This document shows, piece by piece, positions 7,943 through 15,475 of a stretch of 52,530 bases of DNA (positions are counted from its first letter, which is position 1; every line of letters starts with the position of its first letter). A program made the translations under genes and the position numbers. Below the pieces are notes generated by a model, which worked only from the letters and a program-made list of their open reading frames with translations, was not told the origin of the DNA and searched no databases. This DNA is from a virus: IMG/VR virus record IMGVR_UViG_3300037245_003804, positions 1-52,530 of that record; one strand, 5' to 3'.

Positions 7943-9541
7943 TTAAAACTCGTATTTTATTACCGTTGCATATTTTCCTGCATTATTTACAAATATTTGG
8001 GATGGTCTTGTTAAATGCTTTGCGTTGCTGGTTAATTCGTATACATTTAATGGCATTTTTTTGTCTTTATTTAACCACCTTTTTTTAACCCACTTCTTTC
8101 CTTCTCTTCCTGCCCACCCATCATGGTCATAACAAACCCACTCACTGAATTTACTTAGCCCTTCCGTGTGGTAGGTAACGCGCATAGATGTTTTTGAGCC
8201 TTTTTTATAATGCAATGAATAAGATACACCCGCAACATTTATCCATTTTTGTAATGATTTCTTTTCCATATCAGAAAAAAGCTTACTATCTGATGCGTGT
8301 TTGGTTATTTTCTCTTCGGCCTTTTTGAATAGATGATCGCAAAATATACAATTGGTTGATACGATAGGATTTAATGTTAAGCATTCTGGGCATTCTTTTA
8401 ATGGATTACTTAAACATTTAGTGTGCCCTCTCATTTCATCTTGTTTTTGGATAATGATATTATCAATTGGCCCTAATCTTTCCGTGTTTCCTGCAAAATC
8501 CATCACTAAACAAAACTTTTTACCAGGTGCTACCCGTAATCCTCTCCCAATGGCTTGTACATGCAACACGGGACTTTTAGTAGGTCTTAACATGGCTATT
8601 AAGTCAATATGAGGCGCATCAAATCCCGTGGTTAGGATGTTTATGTTAACAACGGCTTGATAACCTTTGTTTTTGATATTGTCTATGATTGATGCCCTAT
8701 CAAATTTATTCAACTTGGAGTGCACCACCACGGAATTTATACCTTTCTCCTTTAAAGTGTCATTGATGTGATTGGCATGTTCAATGTTAATAGCGAAAAT
8801 GACCCATAATTTTAAATTCTTGCCATATTGTATTATTTCATCAATAGCTTTATCGGTTATTTTTTTCCTGTCAAAGGCATCCCCTAAATCTTTAATATTA
8901 AAATCACCAGCCGTGGTGCGAATAGTGTCCAATGACAAATTGGGATTTAATTTTTGATAAGTATTCTTAGTAATAAGTTGGCTTAAATAGCCTTCTTTAA
9001 TAAGTCGCTGGTAATCATCCAATTGGTAGGCTATACAGTTGAACAGGGCGCCATTTCCCTCCGTCAATAGGCCGTGGTTAGTTCGATAAGGGGTAGCTGT
9101 CAAACCCACGTAGGATGCGTTAACGGAGCTTAGGAAGGACCGGTACATTGTGTCAGAACGCATGGGGATCAAATGGCATTCATCAATAAGGATAATAGAA
9201 AAATGCTTAAAAAGTTCTGGGCTTTTATGGACACTTTGAATGCCAGCCACAGTAATTGGAGTGATCGTGGTTGAATTTAAACCTTTACTATAAAGGCCAA
9301 TAGGATGGGGCAATTGATACTCATTAAGAGCAGCATAGTTTTGCTTTAATATTTCAAATACATGCGATAATATTAAAACATGATTATCATCATTCAATAA
9401 TCGTTTGACAAATTCACATATTATAAGAGTTTTCCCGGACCCAGTGGGAAGAACAGCCAAGGGATATTTTTTATTCTTTAATGATTCAACGAGGGCATTA
9501 ACTGCCTCAATTTGATACCATCTTAGGTTAATAGTGGGCAT
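7943..9541 (-). CDS. Superfamily 2 DEAD/DEAH-type helicase
   Basis: The start at 9541 (MPTINLRWYQ) is preferred because the longer frame begins with TTG and overlaps the upstream stop. Motifs seen: L-R-W-Y-Q-I-E-A-V (Q-type, 6-14), P-T-G-S-G-K-T (32-38), D-E-C-H (120-123), V-G-L-T-A-T-P-Y-R, T-T-G-F-D-A-P and Q-A-I-G-R-G-L-R. A C-P-E-C...C-I-F-C zinc knuckle follows near residue 385. This is a phage SF2 (UvsW/RecG-like role) ATP-dependent helicase for fork remodelling or recombination, in line with the nuclease and ATPase genes next to it. The last 120 residues are of unknown type. Confidence 0.92.
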   Translation of the reverse strand: MPTINLRWYQIEAVNALVESLKNKKYPLAVLPTGSGKTLIICEFVKRLLNDDNHVLILSHVFEILKQNYAALNEYQLPHPIGLYSKGLNSTTITPITVAGIQSVHKSPELFKHFSIILIDECHLIPMRSDTMYRSFLSSVNASYVGLTATPYRTNHGLLTEGNGALFNCIAYQLDDYQRLIKEGYLSQLITKNTYQKLNPNLSLDTIRTTAGDFNIKDLGDAFDRKKITDKAIDEIIQYGKNLKLWVIFAINIEHANHINDTLKEKGINSVVVHSKLNKFDRASIIDNIKNKGYQAVVNINILTTGFDAPHIDLIAMLRPTKSPVLHVQAIGRGLRVAPGKKFCLVMDFAGNTERLGPIDNIIIQKQDEMRGHTKCLSNPLKECPECLTLNPIVSTNCIFCDHLFKKAEEKITKHASDSKLFSDMEKKSLQKWINVAGVSYSLHYKKGSKTSMRVTYHTEGLSKFSEWVCYDHDGWAGREGKKWVKKRWLNKDKKMPLNVYELTSNAKHLTRPSQIFVNNAGKYATVIKYEF

Positions 9542-9545
9542 CCAA

Positions 9546-9959
9546 TTATGGCGCAAACAAAGTCATTATTTTATTGTTATCAAATAACATTGTTCTTTCT
9601 TTATTGATTGTTTTCAAAATTAATATCCCTTCTTCTGAAATAGCATGTATTTTAATATATTTAATAGAGGGATATCCAGCGCCAGTTTTTCTAGTTTCAA
9701 TGCAATATATAAAATTTTCAGTAATAAAATTCATATCGACTAATGATTCAAATAGACGTACCCCTAATTTTACATATTGTTTGTATGATGATTCGATAAG
9801 ATTAAGAGGTAGTTCATTATTAAGGAAAAGATAATATGGTAAAACCTGTCTTAATTCAAATTTATATGGACCATACCATGATCTTGAATAAGTATGTATA
9901 TCAAGATAGATAGGATTGAATTTTAATTCACGCATTTTCTCACAATCGATTGATGTCAT
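9546..9959 (-). CDS. Hypothetical protein in recombination operon
   Basis: The start at 9959 overlaps the nuclease stop (ATGA), giving 137 residues; the longer frame adds four. The middle resembles a small winged-helix protein (I-K-Y-I-K-I-H-A-I-S-E-E-G-I-L-I-L-K), as in phage replication accessory factors, but I cannot place it in a family. It lies between the nuclease and the helicase. Confidence 0.6.
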   Translation of the reverse strand: MTSIDCEKMRELKFNPIYLDIHTYSRSWYGPYKFELRQVLPYYLFLNNELPLNLIESSYKQYVKLGVRLFESLVDMNFITENFIYCIETRKTGAGYPSIKYIKIHAISEEGILILKTINKERTMLFDNNKIMTLFAP

Positions 9960-10804
9960 GATAAACCCCATCCCATCTCATGATTATTACATCCTTTTTT
10001 TTGCTCTTCTACAGATAGGTTTTTATTATAAAAATCACAATGCCATTTTCCATCACTAATGATTGATACATTTTTGCAAGTTCTGCAATTTTTAGATATC
10101 TTATCTTTTGAAGTATGACATATATTTTTATATTGACACCATTTACAAGCATACCATGTTGGTGAAAACTTTTTAATTGGGATTTCTTCGTGCGTGATGA
10201 TGTCATAGCATCTTTTGATTAATTCTTCACAAAAGTCCTTTTTATATTCGATCACCTCAAAATGATAATCGGAATCATTCTTACTATACCCAACATAAAG
10301 ACATTTATTTAATTTAAGATGGTGCATATAAAGCTGAACTTGCGAATAGTAAACAAAATTAGCCTTCCTCACTTTATGTTTTGTTACATCGTTAAAATTG
10401 CGTTGATTATGTGTTTTTATTTCCAATAAATATTCGCTTTCTTCATCCCCTGGAATACCTTTAATTATCCCATCAATATGACCTTCCAAGTGACCATCTA
10501 ATGTACTTAATTCTTTTTGCTGATCATAAATTTCACAACCTATCTTTTTCAAGTCATTAATTATGAATGCTTCCGAAATATGTCCGGTGAAAAATATTCT
10601 TTTTGTTCTTTCATTAAAATTGTTTTCACCCAATACATGGTGGAATGAATACCATAGCTTGCGCTCGCATTCATCCCCTACCATGCTCATCCCTAATTGA
10701 CCTTTCCGCTTAGGTTGACTCGAAATAATATCAACCAAATCATCAAGGATGGCTTCTTTATTATCAACTGCTATTGTATTTATTAAGTTTTGTATCTTTT
10801 CCAT
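9956..10804 (-). CDS. PD-(D/E)XK exonuclease with C-terminal cysteine cluster (Cas4/RecB-like)
   Basis: The protein has 282 residues. The nuclease core shows G-H-I-D-G-I (motif II aspartate), Y-L-L-E-I-K-T (E-x-K) and Q-V-Q-L-Y-M-H. The C-terminal part has W-Y-A-C-K-W-C-Q-Y-K-N-I-C and then C-R-T-C...C...C. Such a cluster binds zinc or an iron-sulphur centre in Cas4- and AddB-type nucleases. It should resect DNA ends for annealing or strand exchange by the adjacent Sak4-like ATPase. The second C-R-T-C set is extra compared with ordinary Cas4-like phage exonucleases. Confidence 0.85.
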   Translation of the reverse strand: MEKIQNLINTIAVDNKEAILDDLVDIISSQPKRKGQLGMSMVGDECERKLWYSFHHVLGENNFNERTKRIFFTGHISEAFIINDLKKIGCEIYDQQKELSTLDGHLEGHIDGIIKGIPGDEESEYLLEIKTHNQRNFNDVTKHKVRKANFVYYSQVQLYMHHLKLNKCLYVGYSKNDSDYHFEVIEYKKDFCEELIKRCYDIITHEEIPIKKFSPTWYACKWCQYKNICHTSKDKISKNCRTCKNVSIISDGKWHCDFYNKNLSVEEQKKGCNNHEMGWGLS

Positions 10805-10819
10805 AACTAAATTATAACC

Positions 10820-11317
10820 TTACCATTTACTATCATCACTTAACTTTTTAGGATCAAAAGAGGTATCCATTTCCCCTTTGTAAGGTTTATAATTTTTAAT
10901 TTTATTGCGCTCTGGGTTATCACCTTCTTTTTCAGTGATAGAAACAACGATTGTCATTGGTTTATTATGGAGTTCTACAGTATTACTAATACTAACCAAT
11001 GCAACGGCTCTACAAAGTGTAGAAAGTTCTTTTTGACCTATCTCAAGCGCTATAGGATTGGGGTTTTGAATGGTAATCATTTGCCATATTGTGCCTCCTT
11101 TATATTTACCATCCATGATAACAAATTGAAGATTGGCATATTGTCCCTTAGAAGGATCATTCCCTTCTAATTCGGCTTTTTTTGTTAATTTTAGTTGACT
11201 GTCTTTAATTTCCGCATTGTATTCCCCAATAGGGAAAACTTTATATTCTCCTATTGATGCGTGATCATCTGCAACAAAGCGTTCAGTTAGGTCGGTTGAT
11301 TGTCTAGGTTGTGTCAT
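10820..11317 (-). CDS. DUF669-like protein, probable single-strand DNA-binding partner
   Basis: The protein has 165 residues. It overlaps the ATPase stop by four bases (ATGA) and has a strong AGGAGA ribosome site. Features that match DUF669 phage proteins are F-P-I-G-E-Y-N-A-E-I-K-D-S near residue 27, Y-K-G-G-T-I-W-Q-M-I-T-I, and N-K-I-K-N-Y-K-P near the end. These are usually encoded beside Sak4/RecA-like ATPases and are thought to bind single-strand DNA. The final D-P-K-K-L-S-D-D-S-K-W is short and acidic, as in SSB tails. Confidence 0.8.
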   Translation of the reverse strand: MTQPRQSTDLTERFVADDHASIGEYKVFPIGEYNAEIKDSQLKLTKKAELEGNDPSKGQYANLQFVIMDGKYKGGTIWQMITIQNPNPIALEIGQKELSTLCRAVALVSISNTVELHNKPMTIVVSITEKEGDNPERNKIKNYKPYKGEMDTSFDPKKLSDDSKW

Positions 11318-12186
11318 GTTTTATCTCCTGAATAAATTTTATTATGAATCGCCTTCAACGAAGGCGCCTCCTGTTGACTTAATTTACCTGATCGGTCTTT
11401 TGCCTCATATTGACCATCACGTGTTGCTTGTATGTAATGGACGGGATTTCCATTATCATCTTTAGCAAGGCGTAAACAAAATACCTCATCAAATAAATAG
11501 GCAATATTATATGCCAACTTATTGCCTGGCATCGCTGGTAAGTAGAATGTTAAACTGGTAATATCGTCTACTATCCGTTGTTGTTTGGCTATCATCACCA
11601 CATGATAATTAGGCAAATCACGGAATCTCTTCATGATTTTAGTCATTCTGTTAAAAAGCTCACCATAAGCTTTCCTCCCATCTTTGCATTTTTCTAATTC
11701 TTCAGCTAGGACAACTTCTGCAATTTCTGTGATTGAGTCTAATATTATCCATTTAAAATTGGGCATCTTCGGCTCTTCTTTTTCGGGAATTACTGCTTTT
11801 ACATTAGAATCGGGAGGAAGAGCTATTTTGAAAGTATTATTAATCGGTGGTTCATCAGCTTTGTTTTGTTCAATTTCAGGCTCTTCCAATTCTATTTTGA
11901 TGCTATTCATTTCTAGTAATGATTCATATATGTTGGCTAATTCACCTATTGTTGATATCTCAATGACAGAACAGTGTTCTGGTGCAAAATCTTTAGATCC
12001 TTTTTTTATTAATTCTTCCTTATCTTGGTTTAATGATAACAGCCCACTTTCTGCGCTTATTATCAATGTCGGTTCATTCGTAGTTGCAGCAAGCACTGTT
12101 TTGCCGGATCCTGCTGGACCATGAATAAGTATTTTTAGACCGGAATCATGTATAACTTCTGATATCGATTTTATTTTTATAGCCAT
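11314..12186 (-). CDS. Sak4-like RecA-fold ATPase (AAA_24), single-strand annealing/recombination
   Basis: The start at 12186 (M-A-I-K-I-K-S) has AAAGGGG upstream. The protein has 290 residues. Walker A is G-P-A-G-S-G-K-T (23-30); Walker B is in F-K-W-I-I-L-D-S, and V-V-M-I-A-K-Q follows as motif C. The family comprises RAD51/RecA-like phage recombinases that work with an SSB and an exonuclease, and both are the next genes. An insert at about 85-135, rich in E, P and K, breaks the fold between Walker A and B and is unusual. Confidence 0.85.
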   Translation of the reverse strand: MAIKIKSISEVIHDSGLKILIHGPAGSGKTVLAATTNEPTLIISAESGLLSLNQDKEELIKKGSKDFAPEHCSVIEISTIGELANIYESLLEMNSIKIELEEPEIEQNKADEPPINNTFKIALPPDSNVKAVIPEKEEPKMPNFKWIILDSITEIAEVVLAEELEKCKDGRKAYGELFNRMTKIMKRFRDLPNYHVVMIAKQQRIVDDITSLTFYLPAMPGNKLAYNIAYLFDEVFCLRLAKDDNGNPVHYIQATRDGQYEAKDRSGKLSQQEAPSLKAIHNKIYSGDKT

Positions 12187-12190
12187 TCTT

Positions 12191-12709
12191 TTATTCCCCT
12201 TTTGAATTATCATCTATCATATGCGAAATTGATATGCTAGCACCTTTAATATAAGCATCAGTTAAAGGAGAATCGCTTAAATTAGCGCGGGTTAAGTCAA
12301 CACCTATCAAGTCAGCATATTTAAAATCAACTCTCCAAAAAGTAGTGTTAATACAATCCGCACCTCTCAAATCAGTGCTTCTTAAATCGGAACCTGTAAA
12401 ATTAGCGTCTCTTAATGTAGCGTGGTATAATTTAGCACCTATCAAGGTAACATTCACAATATGGGCTGCACTTAAATTAGCACAACTAAGATCAGCACCC
12501 ACCATCCATGAATCAGTTAAATCCGCATCAATCAAGTTAGCATTAGTCAAGTTAGCATGTTGAAAGTTAGCATTTCTCAAATCAGCGCTTTTTAAATAAG
12601 CCCTACTCAAGTTAACACCTCTAAAATCAGCCCTTTCGCCTTCTTTACCTTCGCTATTTAGCCATTTTTTGTGCTTTTCTAAAATTATTTTTATATCTGA
12701 TTTAGTCAT
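12191..12709 (-). CDS. Pentapeptide-repeat protein
   Basis: The start at 12709 (M-T-K-S-D-I-K) has a GAGGATGGAT ribosome site. A 30-residue helical lead with L-E-K-H-K-K-W-L is followed by about 20 A-(D/N)-L-x-x repeats forming a right-handed quadrilateral beta helix, 172 residues in all. Such proteins can mimic DNA and protect or inhibit gyrase, but no target is evident here. Two relatives lie at 16292 and 16861 with the same lead. It is the first gene behind the promoter at 12751-12778 and is followed four bases later by the recombination operon. Confidence 0.92.
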   Translation of the reverse strand: MTKSDIKIILEKHKKWLNSEGKEGERADFRGVNLSRAYLKSADLRNANFQHANLTNANLIDADLTDSWMVGADLSCANLSAAHIVNVTLIGAKLYHATLRDANFTGSDLRSTDLRGADCINTTFWRVDFKYADLIGVDLTRANLSDSPLTDAYIKGASISISHMIDDNSKGE

Positions 12710-12750
12710 ATCCATCCTCATTTTAATCTGAATTATTTCAACTAATAGTG

Positions 12751-12778
12751 ATTATACTATAATATTTTATATTGTCAA
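12751..12778 (-). promoter_or_regulatory. Sigma70-type early promoter of the recombination operon
   Basis: On the minus strand, TTGACA (12778-12773), 16 bases, then TATAAT (12756-12751). It is followed by CACTATTAGTTGA, nearly the same box as behind the 7904 and 32225 promoters. It should drive the pentapeptide-repeat, Sak4-like, DUF669-like, nuclease and helicase genes. Confidence 0.85.
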
Positions 12779-12792
12779 CTTTTTAAAAGTTA

Positions 12793-13380
12793 CTATCTGT
12801 TTTCTATTTCTCTATTTTTCATGGTATGTATATAGTGTTCTATGGGGAACCCATCGAAACCAATCTGCGCTCCATATTCCCACTCATATATACTTTTGTA
12901 AGGAAGAAAAGAGCATTTTGGATAATTAATCATAGGATCATTATCATGAATATGTTGTGTAATAGGAAGGTTTTTAAAGCGCTTAATTGACCATTTAAGC
13001 ACGCAACGGGGAGCACCAAATGTAATAACCTTAACTATTTCATATCCTCTTAATTCGAGCATCCGGGCTATTAACAATGCAACGGAGCCTCCTAATGAAT
13101 GGCCCGCTATTGTTATTTTATGTGTCTTTAATGTGCAAGCTCTATCTACCTTAGGAAATAGACGTTCTGCTAAAACTAAAGTTGATTTGTTACAGAATCC
13201 AATACCTGGTCTATACCACGGCATGCATTTTAAACTATTAATAGTTGCCAAAATACGGTCAACATTTTTAAATAAAAGCGTAGTAGTGTCAACAGGTCCA
13301 TAAAAAGCAGTGAAATACTCATTAGGTTTATTTATATAAAATTCTTTTATCATTTCAGCTAATTCAAGATCAGGTACCAT
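12793..13380 (-). CDS. Class 3 lipase-like alpha/beta hydrolase
   Basis: The protein has 195 residues. The nucleophile elbow G-H-S-L-G-G has Ser95, and I-T-F-G-A-P follows 25 residues later, both hallmarks of fungal-type class 3 lipases. The acid is probably Asp148 (N-D-P-M) and the base His182 or His185 near the end. The protein is shorter than full-length lipases, lacks a signal peptide, and keeps only the catalytic core. It stands alone between two promoters, behind a long structured leader. The role could be membrane attack at lysis or anti-host activity; the substrate is unknown. Confidence 0.85.
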   Translation of the reverse strand: MVPDLELAEMIKEFYINKPNEYFTAFYGPVDTTTLLFKNVDRILATINSLKCMPWYRPGIGFCNKSTLVLAERLFPKVDRACTLKTHKITIAGHSLGGSVALLIARMLELRGYEIVKVITFGAPRCVLKWSIKRFKNLPITQHIHDNDPMINYPKCSFLPYKSIYEWEYGAQIGFDGFPIEHYIHTMKNREIENR

Positions 13381-13450
13381 AGTTCACCCCCACGAAAGTA
13401 TTGAGAATCAATCCCGTTTATCAAAAATATTTTATTAATCCCCTTGCGGG

Positions 13451-13510
13451 GTGCTCTTTCAATATGTTGATCAGACCATTAAACAACATAAAGAAAGAGC
13501 AGACCTAGCA
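13451..13510 (-). ncRNA. Two-tier hairpin in the leader of the lipase-like gene
   Basis: TGCTCTTTC and GAAAGAGCA pair over nine bases, and inside them ATGTTG and CAACAT pair over six. Next to it on the minus strand is a compact CCCC-GCAA-GGGG hairpin. Together they occupy the roughly 180-base untranslated leader between the promoter at 13564-13592 and the ATG at 13380. The leader is a candidate regulatory RNA; no known riboswitch consensus was recognised. Confidence 0.55.
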
Positions 13511-13563
13511 ATAAACAACATCATTCACAAATTAATTGGAATAAATCATTGCTAAGCAAAACC

Positions 13564-13592
13564 AATATACACCACAAATACTCAAATGTCAA
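13564..13592 (-). promoter_or_regulatory. Sigma70-type promoter for lipase-like gene
   Basis: On the minus strand, TTGACA (13592-13587), 17 bases, then TATATT (13569-13564). The -35 element overlaps the stop codon of the upstream gene. Transcription would start near 13557, leaving a long leader before the lipase-like gene. Confidence 0.7.
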
Positions 13593-14014
13593 CCGAAAGT
13601 AAGCAATGGTTCTTCTTCTTTTTTTATTTCAATAGTTGGAGCGGCGGGAGATTCACTAATACATTCCCAAAAGATATGGTTTTCATCTAATTTATTCATA
13701 GCACTTTTAGAAAGGCTCGGTTTATACCTAACACAATCTAAAGCCAAATCATTATCATCAAAATTTTCTTTTAATTCAATCCATTTTGATTCATCAAGTT
13801 TGTAGGATGTGTTGTATTTTAATTTCAAATCTTTATATTGAGAATTAGATTTCCCGATCTGTTCTCCCATAATCTCTTGACATATTTCTTTTCTTAGTCG
13901 CATTTCTTCGGATTTTGCATCATCTAGCTTTTGTTTTTGAAAAGCCCAATCTCGGATTTTAATTTCTAAACTTTCTTTGTACTGAAAACCAGGCTTTATA
14001 GTATTTACTTTCAT
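13589..14014 (-). CDS. Hypothetical early protein, resembles DUF7173-type phage proteins
   Basis: The start at 14014 is set by a GAGG ribosome site. The longer frame would run into the structured RNA region. The protein has 141 residues: a helical, charged N-terminal half (D-A-K-S-E-E-M-R-L-R-K-E-I), then a basic K-L-K-Y-N-T-S-Y-K-L stretch and Y-K-P-S-L-S-K-S-A. That layout recalls a common phage family of unknown function encoded near recombination genes. I make that link from memory only. It ends on top of the lipase promoter. Confidence 0.65.
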   Translation of the reverse strand: MKVNTIKPGFQYKESLEIKIRDWAFQKQKLDDAKSEEMRLRKEICQEIMGEQIGKSNSQYKDLKLKYNTSYKLDESKWIELKENFDDNDLALDCVRYKPSLSKSAMNKLDENHIFWECISESPAAPTIEIKKEEEPLLTFG

Positions 14015-14109
14015 TTTACATCCTCGTAATAAGGCGCCCCTGCCAATGCCGGATGGGGACAAAGACATAGTAGGAAAGGAAGGAAACCTACGTTAGGGCG
14101 CGTAATAGT

Positions 14110-14684
14110 GCAGTTGATTCGTATAACCCGCGCTATACTGGCTCAACTGCTAGGCCGTAGTGTTGAATGCAGTTGATTTTGCGCACCAGGAGGCTTATAA
14201 GACCAAAGGCACACACGGCTCAACTGCTAAGCCGTATTATTAGCATGTTAGTGTTCTGACCAACGGAACTACCACCCCATTGGGCATGACCCCATCAAGG
14301 ACGGGCAGGAGTCGAACCCGCGACCTCTAACATGCTAACAATATTCAATGCAGTTGATTCGTAGGACAGACGACCGGGGCTGCCTACCGGCTCAACTGCT
14401 AAGCCGTAAAGTGACGGCACCCCAAGGTTACCGCCCTCTTTAATAGTGTGCAGCTGATTCATAGGATAGACGACGGAGGCTACCTATCGGCTCAACTGCT
14501 AAGCCGTAGGGCAACGGCATCCCAGCGCGCTGCCGCCCTTATTGAAACAGTGTGCAGTTGATTTAACATGCCATCATATGACCTTATAAAGCTTAGGCAT
14601 GCAAGGCTCAACTGCTAAGCCATATTTGTGCAGTTGATTTGCATGATCTCGGAGATCACGTACGGCTCAACTGCGGAAGCCGTA
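14110..14684 (-). repeat. Six imperfect repeats of a 50-71-base hairpin unit
   Basis: Units lie at 14110-14159, 14169-14236, 14350-14408, 14450-14508, 14554-14624 and 14630-14684. Each begins (plus strand) with GCAGTTGATT and ends GGCTCAACTGCTAAGCCGTA or a close variant; the middle differs in sequence but always folds. Gaps are 5 to 113 bases. Two gaps (14409-14449 and 14509-14553) hold a further related GC-rich hairpin and the largest holds the tRNA-like domain. Confidence 0.85.
14240..14338 (-). other. tRNA-like domain with permuted halves
   Basis: On the minus strand the 3' half comes first: a GTTAG strand, a five-base variable loop, then a canonical T arm (GCGGG-TTCGACT-CCTGC, 14321-14305) and an acceptor strand CCGTCCT. 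A short linker follows, then acceptor strand GGGGTGG, TA, a D arm with G18-G19 (GTTC-CGTTGGTCA-GAAC, 14269-14253), one A, and a CTAAC strand. The acceptor pairs over seven bases with three G-U pairs. The anticodon-type stem is extended by the perfect 12-base inverted repeat TTAGCATGTTAG/CTAACATGCTAA. If circularised and cut there, the loop ATGCTAA would give anticodon GCT (Ser). Position 14 is C and not A. No ordinary 5' or 3' half exists nearby. Confidence 0.65.
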
Positions 14685-14742
14685 TGGTTTAGCCGGGCGG
14701 GAAGTGCTCTTGCCACACTGAATTGCCGGCCTCCAATAGGGG

Positions 14743-15354
14743 TTAATCTAATAGCTTAATAGTCATATAATTGGTTAAGGTTCTTAAATTGGCCATAAAA
14801 GGTCTACAGCTTTGATTAAAATCCCAATCCATATAAGGTGAAAAGTCCGTAGTGTTCGCCGGAGTTTGGATTGTTTTAGCATCACAATCCAGTTTACTTC
14901 TCAATATGAACGCATTATTACCATTAATTATTCTTAGATTCAACTCAGTATGAGAGTAAAGGTGTAAATCTGAATATTCACCCACATTCTCCACATCAAA
15001 TCCAATCGTAACTAATTGTTCACCACCCCCCCTTAAACTGTCAAATTTTGAGTTATAAAGTAGCGTATTTTTTGCGCTAATATAAGCCGGAACATTTTGC
15101 GTGTCATAGGCCGCATAACCAAACTCAAAGCCTTCGACAACACCTAGTGGCACTGGGTGCACAATCACATAGCGATTCCTGCCGTTCTTGGGTGCCCAAG
15201 GTATCCCTACCATTATATAGTCGAGGCCACCCACGGTTATAATATCACCTACATTAGAAGGGATATGCTTATAAGTATAGGTTGTGCCAGAAAATACCAT
15301 TGCGCTGCATAAAACCAAACTTAACGCTATTAATGCTTTTATTGATTTCTTCAT
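14743..15354 (-). CDS. Secreted protein of unknown function
   Basis: The protein has 203 residues. A clear Sec signal peptide is present (M-K-K-S-I-K-A-L-I-A-L-S-L-V-L-C-S-A-M-V-F-S-G, likely cut near residue 22). The mature part is beta-rich, has two cysteines (155 and 184) that could form a disulphide, and shows no domain I recognise. A periplasmic or surface role such as superinfection exclusion is possible but only inferred from export. It has its own promoter (15427-15454) and is followed by the structured RNA region. Confidence 0.75.
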   Translation of the reverse strand: MKKSIKALIALSLVLCSAMVFSGTTYTYKHIPSNVGDIITVGGLDYIMVGIPWAPKNGRNRYVIVHPVPLGVVEGFEFGYAAYDTQNVPAYISAKNTLLYNSKFDSLRGGGEQLVTIGFDVENVGEYSDLHLYSHTELNLRIINGNNAFILRSKLDCDAKTIQTPANTTDFSPYMDWDFNQSCRPFMANLRTLTNYMTIKLLD

Positions 15355-15426
15355 TATATTCCTCTCATTTTTGAAATAAAATAAAGTCCTTTTTAAGAAT
15401 TACTCATATCCTATGAATAAAGTACT

Positions 15427-15454
15427 ATTGTACGCGTAAATTACTTTATGTCAA
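15427..15454 (-). promoter_or_regulatory. Sigma70-type promoter for secreted protein and perhaps structured RNA
   Basis: On the minus strand, TTGACA (15454-15449), a 16-base spacer, then TACAAT (15432-15427). It lacks the downstream box found behind three other promoters. An AGGA-type ribosome site precedes the ATG at 15354. Confidence 0.75.
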
Positions 15455-15475
15455 CTATTAAATGATATTATATTG

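Larger units (their letters stand above)
14070..14735 (-). ncRNA. Large structured RNA region: six repeated hairpin/pseudoknot units plus a tRNA-like domain
   Basis: There is no convincing gene here. Six units each hold GCAGTTGA paired with TCAACTGC around a variable hairpin, and next to it a competing or pseudoknotted stem, (A)CGGCT-loop-AGCCG(T), whose loop contains the same GCAGTTG. The inner hairpins of units 3 and 4 covary (GTAGGCAG/CTG-CCTAC against ATAGGTAG/CTA-CCTAT). G-U pairs in units 2, 4 and 5 form only if the minus strand is the RNA. Flanking stems are GCCGG/CCGGC (14692-14730) and GTAGG/CCTAC (14070-14091). No promoter was found inside, so it may be transcribed from 15454 through the secreted-protein gene. 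The size recalls phage giant RNAs such as GOLLD or ROOL, but no match is claimed. Confidence 0.75.

Noticed and set aside
11684-12124. 146-residue plus-strand frame opposite the Sak4-like gene
   Set aside because: It is antisense to a gene with clear Walker motifs and is S/I-rich as expected of a shadow.
14110-14684. CRISPR array (regular repeats with unique spacers)
   Set aside because: The repeated parts form the two ends of a hairpin around variable middles, gaps vary from 5 to 113 bases, and no cas gene is present.
14110-14684. Integron attC-like sites (GCTCAAC resembles RYYYAAC)
   Set aside because: The partner end GTTGATT does not fit GTTRRRY, the order is wrong for attC, there are no cassettes between the units and no integrase.
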